64,000 nt of DNA, taken from assembly GCA_031763025.1 (NCBI GenBank), contig JASSKH010000017.1, forward strand, positions 9,414,626 to 9,478,625, read 5' to 3'. This document shows positions 1-9,600 of this stretch, one piece after another. Position numbers and translations under genes: made by a program. The stretch's first letter is position 1. Each line of letters begins with the position of its first letter. The stretch is from Macrocystis pyrifera. Lineage: Eukaryota; Sar; Phaeophyceae; Laminariales; Laminariaceae. Under the pieces are notes generated by a model. That model saw only the letters and a program-made list of their open reading frames with translations, was not told the origin of the DNA and searched no databases.

Positions 1-64
1 GACTTAAAAAGCAGACCTGTCCAGGGATACAAAGTGTCCCGCAACCCTTGATCTTAACAAGTCG

Positions 65-316
65 TAGAGGTTTTACACTCAGCGATCTTCCTGCTTCTGG
101 ACAAGCCGTGGTCACAGGTAGGTGTCGTCGCTTCTCCCCCCCGGTACGTGCCTTTAGTTTTTGTCGCGCATGGGGTTCAGCATTCCCACTGCTCGTCGAT
201 TTTCATCGAATGTAGCTACATATAACTCACGCTCTCGCGCTTTCCGCTAATCATTTTTTTAATGCAAGAAAAAGTCCCTACGAGCATGCACTCGGTGACT
301 TGAACTCACGAAACTA
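65..316 (-). repeat. SINE copy a (truncated)
   Basis: This is a diverged copy of the tRNA-derived SINE found in better form near 39.0, 39.4 and 55.7 kb. It shares the body (GGAGGTTTTACCCTCGACGA-like, then a segment on TTCAGCATTCCCACTGCTCG) and the B-box side of the tRNA-like head (ACTTGAACTCACGA on the plus strand). The A-box half of the head is missing, so the copy is truncated at its own 5' end. Sense is the minus strand, judged from the tRNA-like head of the fuller copies. Confidence 0.75.
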
Positions 317-489
317 GGAGACATTACCTTGTCCGTAGAGGCCGTTGTGTTGCTTTCCTTAGGCCCAGATAAAGTGTTTTGCTCGACAACAGCATCATGG
401 GAGCCTTTGGTGCAGCATGCTGTGCTTGATTGGCACAGGGAAGAAACATCCTTCAAAACGTCTCAGATAAAAAGGAAGATATACAGAAC

Positions 490-1946
490 TACTTTTTTGT
501 CCTGTGTTGGTTTTGAACTCGAAATTCGGCATAATAATTTCAAGACGAAAAATCTGCACTCGACGTGCTCTGTCCAAGAGAGAACTTCTCGTAGCAGGTA
601 GCAGGTGCCACCGCTACTACTGATGATGTACGACATCTACAGCAGAGCTTCTCCAGCAGCAAAACAGCAGCAGCAGTAGGACACACGAGGCCAGGTCAGC
701 GTCGCTGTACGCTCGGCTTGTGTGTGAACCCTTCGTACATGTGTTTCCTGGTCCCGAACTCATAATTTGAAGACGAAAAATCTATAATCTGACGTGTGTC
801 CAGCAGAGCGCATAATAATTTCAAGACGAAAAATCTGCACTCGACGTGCTCTGTCCAAGAGAGAACTTCTCGTAGCAGGTAGCAGGTGCCACCGCTACTA
901 CAGATGATGTACGACATCTACAGCAGAGCTTCTCCAGCAGCAAAACAGCAGCAGCAGTAGGACACACGAGGCCAGGTCAGCGTCGCTGTACGCTCGGCTT
1001 GTGTGTGAACCCTTCGTACATGTGTTTCCTGGTCCCGAACTCATAATTTGAAGACGAAAAATCTACAATCTGACGTGTGTCCAGCAGAGCGCATAATAAT
1101 TTCAAGACGAAAAATCTGCACTCGACGTGCTCTGTCCAAGAGAGAACTTCTCGTAGCAGGTAGCAGGTGCCACCGCTACTACAGATGATGTATGACATCT
1201 ACAGCAGAGCTTCTCCAGCAGCAAAACAGCAGCAGCAGTAGGACACACGAGGCCAGGTCAGCGTCGCTGTACGCTCGGCTTGTGTGTGAACCCTTCGTAC
1301 ATGTGTTTCCTGGTCCCGAACTCATAATTTGAAGACGAAAAATCTACAATCTGACGTGTGTCCAGCAGAGCTTCTTCTAGCAGTGCCACCACTACTACTA
1401 CTGCTGTACAACAACTATTATACAGCAGACACTCTCCTGCTTCTCAGTCCCCTCATCAGCAGGAGGGTGGGCCTGCAGCATGTCTCGGGGACATGGCCCG
1501 AACGCTCGTTGCTGTGGTCAGGCACAGTCTGCCCACCTACGAGTACTCGTAGAGCTAGCTGGGTTTCAAAATATAATGTGTTGTTGGTTCTGTGTTTTTT
1601 CAACATGGCCCAGCACCAACATGTGCCTACACACGTTGCCACACCTAGCTCGAGCTGCTGTGAACGACTTACCACCGCACCAGCACCAGGAGGTCCCTTT
1701 TGTGTGTGCGCGTCCACAGAGCCCGCCGGGACTGGAATTGGTGCGGTGTGCGTCGAGGGCGGTGGTCAAACGTTGCCCAAAAAAATGTTGAATCACACAC
1801 ACACACACCCACACACATACAGAAAAACTCAAAACAAGGCACCCCACGCTCGTATCCGAGCCGCTATGAAGAGGCTTTTTTTTTCTTGGAAAATTCCAAG
1901 AAAAAAAAGGCTCGCCCGCTTTTAGCGCGCTTCGCGCGCCTCATTA
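490..1946. mobile_element. TIR element copy A (left-truncated, non-coding)
   Basis: This is the right-hand part of an element family also present at 1961-4056, 25492-27342 and, split, 51594-62441. It carries about three 281 bp subrepeats with GAAGACGAAAAATCT, then a conserved right end. That end has a long inverted repeat (TTCTTGGAA/TTCCAAGAA inside T and A runs, 1876-1918), a GCGCGC-TTC-GCGCGC hairpin and the terminal CGCGCCTCATTA (1935-1946). No left TIR is seen before it. Open frames of up to 198 codons fall in repeat sequence, show no domain and differ between copies, so I treat the element as non-coding and non-autonomous. Confidence 0.7.
529..1371. repeat. 281 bp tandem subrepeats inside TIR element A
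   Basis: The phrase GCATAATAATTTCAAGACGA recurs at 529, 810 and 1091, exactly 281 bp apart. The units are almost identical and include GCAGCAGCAGTAGGACACAC and the GTACGCTCGGCTTGTGTGTG stretch. Near-identity implies recent unequal exchange or amplification. Related units recur at about 2820 and 3104 in copy B, and diverged versions occur in copies C and D. Confidence 0.9.
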
Positions 1947-1960
1947 CTAGTAATTGGTGG

Positions 1961-4056
1961 TAATGAGGCGCGACCTCAGCAATACCTGCAGTAGTCATAT
2001 CTGCGATGCATCATGCAAAACATTTGTCCTGAACCAACACGAACGAACATCTACTGCTGCTGCTGCTGTACCTACTACCTATACGCCGTCGTTGGTGAAT
2101 CTCATAACCGTAAATATTCTTGGCATCATATCCGGCTCTTGAAAAACACAGACAGCACAGCAGTACGGACACACCTGTAACAAATACCAGGTACTGGATT
2201 TTGTCGTGTGTATCCTGGTATTTCCACCTCGAAATCCGGCATAGTAATTTGAAGACGAAAATATGTACTACTGCAGTAGCTGTGTGACCACGGAACTGGC
2301 TGTCGACGGGTGGAAAGAACAAGACGACAAATAGACACACACCTGATATATATTTTTTCTTTTTCCGTTTTTCCAACAGCAAGTGTTTTCTGGTTGAAAT
2401 TCGGCATAATTAATTTGAACACGAAAAATCTGCATCTGAAAATATTTGTCCAACAGAAGACGCTTCTTTCTCGTAGCAGGTGCCACCACTACTTGCTTGT
2501 ACTGATGTACGACATCTACATACAGCAGCTGTGTTTCTCCAGCAACAAAAGCAGCAGCAGCAGCAGTAGCAGTGGGACGCACGAGGCCAGGGTCAGCGTC
2601 GATGTACGCTCGGCGGCTCGGCTCGTCAATCTAACCCTTGAACCCTTTGTCTACAGCAGCAGAAGTGTTTCTCCAGCAACAAAACAGCAGCAGCAGTAGC
2701 AGTTGGACACACGACGCCAGGGTCAGCGTCGCTGTACGCTCGGCTTGTCAATCTCACCCCTTGAACCCTTTGTACACGTAGTTGATTTTGTCCTGTGTTG
2801 GTTTTGAACTCGAAATTCGGCATAATAATTTCAAGACGAAAAATCTGCACTCGACGTGCTCTGTCCAAGAGAGAACTTCTCGTAGCAGGTAGCAGGTGCC
2901 ACCGCTACTACTGATGATGTACGACATCTACAGCAGAGCTTCTCCAGCAGCAAAACAGCAGCAGCAGTAGGACACACGAGGCCAGGTCAGCGTCGCTGTA
3001 CGCTCGGCTTGTGTGTGAACCCTTATTTGTACATGTGTGTCCTGGTCCCGAACTCATAATTTGAAGACGAAAAATCTACAATCTGACGTGTGTCCAGCAG
3101 AGCGCATAATAATATCAAGACGAAAAATCTGCACTCGACGTGCTCTGTCCAAGAGAGAACTTCTCGTAGCAGGTAGCAGGTGCCACCGCTACTACAGATG
3201 ATGTACGACATCTACAGCAGAGCTTCTCCAGCAGCAAAACAGCAGCAGCAGTAGGACACACGAGGCCAGGTCAGCATCGCTGTACGCTCGGCTTGTGTGT
3301 GAACGAGGCCAGGTCAGCATCGCTGTACGCTCGGCTTGTGTGTGAACCCTTCGTACATGTGTTTCCTGGTCCCGAACTCATCATTTGAAGACGAAAAATC
3401 TACAATCTGACGTGTGTCCAGCAGAGCTTCTTCTAGCAGTGCCACCACTACTACTACTGCTGTACAACAACTATTATACAGCAGATACTCTCCTGCTTCT
3501 CAGTCCCCTCATCAGCAGGAGGGTGGGCCTGCATCTCAGTCCCCTCATCAGCAGGAGGGTGGGCCTGCAGCATGTCTCGGGGACATGGCCCGAACGCTCG
3601 TTGCTGTGGACAGGCACAGTCTGCCTACCTACGAGTACTCGTAGAGCTAGCTGGGTTTCAAAATATAATGTGTTGTTGGTTCTATGTTTTTTCAACATGG
3701 CCCAGCACCAACATGTGCCTACACACGTTGCCACACCTAGCTCGAGCTGCTGTGAACGACTTACCACCGCACCAGCACCAGGAGGTCTGTTTTGTGTGTG
3801 CGCGTCCACAGAGCCCGCCGGGACTGGAATTGGTGCGGTGTGCGTCGAGGGCGGTGGTCAAACGTTGCCCAAAAAAATGTTGAATCACACACACATACAC
3901 GCCTCACCACACACACACACACACACATACAGAGAAACTCAAAACAAGGCACCCCACGCTCGTATCCGAGCCGCTATGAAGAGGCTTTTTTTTTCTTGGA
4001 AAATTCCAAGAAAAAAAAGGCTCGCCCGCTTTTTGCGCGCTTCGCGCGCCTCATTA
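1961..4056. mobile_element. TIR element copy B (complete, about 2.1 kb)
   Basis: The left end is TAATGAGGCGCG (1961-1972) and the right end is its inverted complement CGCGCCTCATTA (4045-4056), giving 12 bp terminal inverted repeats. The interior repeats the copy A organisation: GAAGACGAAAAATCT subrepeats, CAG-rich runs, a (CA)n tract near 3888-3928, and two stem-loops beside the right end. The preceding ACTAGTAATTGGTGG is also conserved before copy C and, with one change, copy D, so the true left end may start there. No transposase-like ORF is present. It could be a non-autonomous DNA transposon; the terminal hairpins also recall Helitron ends, but a clean TC...CTRR structure is not seen. Confidence 0.75.
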
Positions 4057-4059
4057 TTA

Positions 4060-4348
4060 ATAGGAGGTTTTACCCTCGACGATCTTCTGGACAAGCCGTG
4101 GTCACAGGTAGGTGTCGTCCCTTTCCCCCCCCGGTACGTGCCTGTAGTTTTTATCGCGCATAGGGTTCAGCATTCCCACTGCTCGTCGATTTTCAGCGAA
4201 TGTACTCTGCTAACTCACGCTCTCGCGCTTTCCGCTAATAATCAATTTTAAGCAAGAAAAAGTCCCTAAGAGCATGCCACTGGGTGGGACTCGAACTCAC
4301 GAAATTGATCTTGACAGGCTCGCGGACCACCTACCAAGCCACCGGGAC
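4060..4348 (-). repeat. SINE copy b, tRNA-like head
   Basis: On the minus strand this begins with a tRNA-like head. The A-box-like TGGCTTGGTAGGTGG lies near 4328-4342 and the B-box-like GTTCGAGTCCC, from plus GGGACTCGAAC, near 4286-4296. The SINE body follows. The copy lacks the poly(A) tail seen in copies c and e and directly abuts the right end of TIR element B. Confidence 0.8.
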
Positions 4349-4407
4349 CAGTCATGTATTAGTACATTTCAGTACATAAAAAATACTCGACTACAGCAGC
4401 AGTACAA

Positions 4408-5762
4408 TCATTCGCAATTTTCACGAAGGCATGCGGGCTCGCGTGCGTGCGGATGACGGTGAACACTCGGACTGGTTCAATGTAACCCAGGGACTGCGGC
4501 AAGGCTGCGTACTATCGCCGTTACTGTTCAACGTGTTCTTCGCCGCTGCGATACACATCGTGCTGGTACGCTTCAGCAAAGACGAATGCATCGTAAGGGA
4601 TTTGGTTCATCTCGAAGAGGACAGGGTTGTCGGAAAAGAGGAACCGTTGGCATGCGTGCAAAGGGCTGTGTGGGGCATGTTGTATGCAGACGATGCAGGA
4701 ATAGTCTCGAAGTCGGCGGAAGGCCTTGCGAGAATGATGACAGTCATCGTGACTGTCTTCGAAGCAGTAGGTCTCACGGTATCCGAGAAGAAGACAGAGA
4801 CGATGCTCCTACGAACACCGGATCAGACGTTTACCACCTCACCGCTCGCGATCGAAGCTGCAGGCCAAAAGTATAAACAGACGACCCAGTTTTTGTACCT
4901 AGGAGGCATTATCCACGAGAACGCTGACCTCTCCTTCGAAATCGAGCGACGAATCCGTCTGATGCGGGCATGCCTCAAACGGTATGGCCCGGAACTGTAC
5001 GATAGGACGAACGCGCCGCTTAGTCTGAAAGTCCGGATGCTGAAGGCCGGGGTGATTGAGACCTTGCTGTACGGTTGCGTGACGTGGACCCTCAATGCGG
5101 ACCACTTCGCCAAGCTTCGATCAGCCCACCACGAAGTCCTTCTGCGAGTCATTGGTTTCCAGCGCCGACTACGCACCGACCACACCACCCTCTCGTATGC
5201 GAAGGCGCTCAGGATAACACGATGCGAAAGTATCGAAACGACCATCCGTAAACGGCGACTCTTCTTTGCGGGGGCTGTGGTGCGGCAACACGAGGGGCGA
5301 TTGCCCAGTCGGTTGATGTTCGGGACGATCGCTGGTGGGGGGAGCCCGAAACCAGGCGGGCAGCCTAAGACTTGGCCTAGGGCAATTGCTGAGGACCTTA
5401 GAGTGTTCAAAGCCTCAGAGGGATCAACGGAAGACTCCCCCTTAGTCTTTGGAGTTGGGACCGCACTGTGGCCCACTGCAGCAAAACAGACGGGAAAGTG
5501 GTACCGGGGAATCCTCGAAGCAGCTGAACAGTTCATGGGCAGGTGGCACGAGGCTGAGGCAAAGCTGAGTAGACAGCGCCGTGCATCCGCTGCAGGTAGT
5601 GTTAGAGGGAATGGGGGGAGGGGTAACAGCAGGAGGGGTAGAGGGAACACCGTACAAGTGTATAGGGGCAGGGGGGGGAACAGGAGGAGTAGAAGGGAAA
5701 CCGCGGTAGAAGAGAGTAGCAGAGAGACCGCAGATAGGGTAGCAAGGTACCAGGCCGACTAA
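4408..5762 (+). CDS. LINE (non-LTR) reverse transcriptase, 5'-truncated
   Basis: A continuous 443-codon frame runs from the ATG at 4431, and coding similarity appears to start slightly upstream near 4408. It holds the palm of a non-LTR reverse transcriptase: [14 protein letters not shown] at residues 21-34 and the catalytic YADD at 85-88. A typical LINE C-terminal region follows (FLYLGGII, then [12 protein letters not shown]). The tail from about residue 390 is rich in Gly and Arg ([11 protein letters not shown]), which may bind RNA. The endonuclease and the first RT motifs are missing, so the copy is 5'-truncated and dead as an element, although the remaining frame is open. Its base composition is GC-richer than the flanks. 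It could act on the SINEs nearby, but shared 3' ends were not demonstrated. Confidence 0.9.
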
Positions 5763-6695
5763 TAGGTTGGACGTTTCTTTGCTACTCGTACCGCCAACTG
5801 CTGCGGCCGTTCGGTATGCATTTTGATTTTTTCCCTTCTTATCCCTATGAAAGAAGTACTACATAGTGGGTGGGTGACGAGCGTATTTTGGCCCACTCAC
5901 TATTGCTCTTTTTACTTAGTTAAGTGTTCACCGGGATGCATAGTCCCCTTTTTCCTTCTCGTATCTTTCCCCTTGCACGTCCCTTTTGGCTCATGCTCGG
6001 GGTAAGTATGTATGTGTCTGAGCTTTGGCTTCCCATTTTATTTATTTATTTGGGATTCTTCTCCTTTTCTTTTTCTTTTTCTTGTTCTTTTTCGGTTTGG
6101 TTTTTTCGTTGCTTCTCTTTCTTTATGGTGTATTTTGGTTGCTGGCGTATGTATGTATGTGGTGTCGGCCGCACCTAGTGCGAAGGCATGGTATTACGTA
6201 GGCTATTAATGCATTACGGTGTGTTATCTCTGTGTCGTAGTCTGCGACCACAGAGCTCGTATCTTTCTAGGGTGAAGAATCAGCACGGACACTGGGCTTG
6301 CTGGATGTCGACGAGTAGAAGAACGGTTTAATGTGAAGAACACACACACACACACAAGAAACTGAAAATTCAAGCGCCTGGAACCACATTATCAAAATTT
6401 AGCAACGAGGTCCGCCCCGAAGGAAGACAAAAAGAGTCTGAGTGCACCAAGGATTATATATCTATCTCTGCCCTCTGCCAAATTTTGGCTCGATGGAAAC
6501 TTTTGGAGCTGGAGTAGAAAAACGAAAGTCCTTCGTGAAAAAAACGACGGCAGACGTGCTTCCATTGTCTGCGTTTTTTTTTTAGGGGGATATTGCCCAC
6601 AGGACCCGGATTCAAGAACGCCCACCACTTCTACCGAAACCCCGACGTTGCAAAACTTGCAAACGCCCAACGCCGCACTCTACTACCGGCCCAAC
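5763..6695. other. LINE 3' flank and presumed MoaA promoter region
   Basis: No gene is recognised here. 5763-6235 is T-rich with many CTTTT runs and short ORFs of low complexity, and could be the LINE 3' UTR. 6236-6350 matches a dispersed repeat described separately and ends in a (CA)n run. 6350-6695 should contain the 5' UTR and promoter of the MoaA gene; a T9 run sits at 6574-6583. No convincing TATA element stands out. Confidence 0.4.
6236..6350 (+). repeat. Dispersed repeat with GACCACAGAGC...GGATGTCGACG (half element)
   Basis: This is one of several copies of a roughly 110 bp module: GACCACAGAGC, then GGACACTGG, then GGATGTCGACG. Others lie at 8347-8460 (minus), 11127-11225 (plus) and 25805-25915 (plus, inside TIR element C), with diverged traces near 2280 and 52125. 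At 11127-11305 the outer part occurs as an inverted pair, so the single copies look like halves of a small inverted-repeat element. Confidence 0.65.
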
Positions 6696-9600
6696 ATGCA
6701 AGGAGTAAGCAAATTACCTGCATTCATTGCGAGGGGATTCTCATCCACCTCCAGGGCAATCAGACCCGCAAAGGGAGGACTATCCGGCGATGGTGCGGTG
6801 CGCACGAGCAGGGTGCCTGAAGGACCTGGTCTTGCCTACTTCGTCGAGTCCCACTCAAGAAAAGGCGGAGATCAAGGATCGCTGCCACAAGGTGAGAACC
6901 AGCTCCTTGTCTGTCCAAGTCATTGCGTCGTTAGAGTTACCCGTACTGAACCCGAACGATGGCGCGTACGCCGCTTGAACCCTGTATTTTATGGTTTGTG
7001 CTGAAAGCAACTCGAAGTCAGCTATGGAGCTGCAGTTGTTGTTGTACTTCATATCAGCAGACTTACGAAACATGTCATGGACGACTCACTCACTGGTCCG
7101 CACCCCCTTCCAGCAGCGATCCAATGCATTCTACGTAAGCCTGAGTATCCAACTTGCGATCCAATGCCTCGCCCCTTTCACCTATTTGTGCTGAATTTCC
7201 ATACCCGCGAGCCTGTTGTCTCGAGGTAGCGCCTGGTGGTTTGGTAGTGATGGTGATCGGTGGTGGTGGAGGTGGGTGGTGGTTATGTGGTGGGTTTTGT
7301 TTTCGGCCCGGATGGTACCTGATAATATTTATGAAGGCCACGCACGCACCAATTTGAACGTGATTGCTCTCGTCAGAGCGTGGTTTTCTGGATTGATTGT
7401 TTCAGCCGGCCTCCAACATCCAATCCAGAGTCCAGCTCTATGGAGCACAATCATATCACCCTGGGTACGATATTATATATCCCGTACGTAGAGTGTAAAG
7501 GTTCAGCTCGTGGGGTTGGTTCTACGTCCGAGTGAGATAATAATACTGCAAGCGAGCTGTTTCTGCCGCGACAACTGCTGCTGCTGCTGCACATTGGTTA
7601 TTATACCAGGTGTATTGCAACCGGTATGTTATCGCATCATCTCAATGTCCGTGTTGTATGTGCTGCTGTAAATGTGTCCCCCTGTCGAGCTGTGGGCTCT
7701 ATGGCTTATCCCGTCATCGATGAACAACCAAGCGAACACATCTTGATTCTTGTCCGAGAGGGTTTTCGGGCGGCACGGCCCATTCCCTCAATTTCAGCTA
7801 TTAATAAACACGGGCAACCAAGCTTATCAAAGAGACGACTGCGGCACCGTACACACCCCACAAGTCCAATAACATGTGGACATCGTCACGATGTGGAAGT
7901 TTGCTGGCATTTGAAGATTAGCTGTGCTACAAAGAAAGACGGTCGAGCTGCTGACCTTGATTCGAAGAGCCCTGAAAACTGAAATATCGAAAGTGTTCGT
8001 TCCGCCCAGTCCACGAATCTAAGATGCTGACTGATTTTGTACTGCTGTTATTTACAACCAAGATACGTATTATTAAATATTATTAATATTAATAGTACCA
8101 TCTACCGGATAATACCACAGATTTTATTGTCATATCATACCCGCAGCAATGCACCACGTGGTTGTTGTTCGGCATCACTAATATTGATACTGCTTGTATA
8201 ATCACCTGCGGGTATTGCTGTACAGCTATCATACTACTGCTGGAAGTATACGGGTTAGCTGGGCATCAGGGTTAGGAGTCGCATCCGTTTGTACGAGTAC
8301 AGCTGTCATACATGTCTTATTTATTATATCCCATGTACCAGGTATATGTGTGTTCTTCACATTAAACCGTTCTTGCCACCCGTCGACATCCAGCACAACC
8401 AGTGTCCGTGCCGATTCTTCAATCCTAAAGGATACAAGTTATGTGGTCACAAAGGTATCATCCTGATTATTTTAGTACGTAGTAATACCAGAGTACATTG
8501 TGGTGTGTTCCACAACGCCCGACAATCTAGGTCGATGCCTTCGTGTCTTTCTGCAGTTCTGCTCCGAATTTGAGGGGTGAAGGGACGATGCGGAAAGACG
8601 ACGCATCGGAATCTGATCAAGAACCTACAAAACTCAGTTTTTGTTCCTCTTGCGTACAACAGCAATGTACAGAGTGTTGTCGTGGCAGTACCTCGTCCCA
8701 GGTATATATCTGTACACTGCTGTTGAAACTACAGCAGCAGTAGTTCTACACGGAGTACTTCGTAATCGTATATCATGATATACGATGATAAAATGCTTGA
8801 AGAAGTAAAAAATACCAGGTGGGCAGAGCTTTACGAAGTATCTGTATGTCTACGTATATATATGTATGTATATACAGAAGTCGATGTCGTGTACCCCCCA
8901 TCCCTCATAATGGAGCTACGAGTACGTACGGATTTATTGAGGGTATCATGAGAGTATGTCTAAAGTTGTGAGAGATCATCCGTACAGCTATGATACGTGG
9001 CGAAGGCCCCCCTTTTGCACCCGTGCGCGGCACGGCATTCCGTATTGTTCAATCTTGAGTCTTGAGACCTTGCAACAACGAGGTTTCAGAGAACCCGAAG
9101 TCACATCGCAGGCTGCAGTGCCTATGTACTCGGACTGTAAGTGACGCCAGATCTCGATGGAACTGAAGACAGATGGAGGGGTTGGAATGAGCTATGGTGC
9201 GATGGTGCTGCAGACAGATGGGAGCGATGGCTACTATTAGAGTACCTGGTACAGACTAGAGACATCGAACCGCAATACAACTGGTTTCTTCCGGTTCTGC
9301 GTACAGACAGCAGTACTGCTGTGCGCCAGTTTCGAGTACGAGTTTGCACTATAAAAAAACATAGGCATCATTTACCGAGGTTTTTGTTGAGCATAACATA
9401 CTGACGTAATAACAGAGAGCTATCTTGCAGATGCAACGAATGGTTCACCCTCATGCTCGAATTGTGCATTGACGTTCGTTGTTAACAGTTGTCTTCACAA
9501 CAAACCGTTCTTTCTGCACAACGGCGTCGCTTCATGTATTTTGTTCTGCTTGGGTTTGACTGTTCTTTCATTGGCTTCTTTTATCCATCGTTCTGGGATT

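Noticed and set aside
1329-4251. Plus-strand ORFs of 198 and 288 codons in TIR elements A and B
   Set aside because: They share sequence only because the elements are copies; the frame is broken by indels in copies C and D, the translation is low-complexity, and no domain is seen.
4823-5650. 275-codon minus-strand ORF
   Set aside because: Antisense shadow of the LINE reverse transcriptase, which has clear motifs on the plus strand.
6648-6695. Upstream start for MoaA at 6648
   Set aside because: The codon there is TTG; the in-frame ATG at 6696 gives a good mitochondrial presequence directly.
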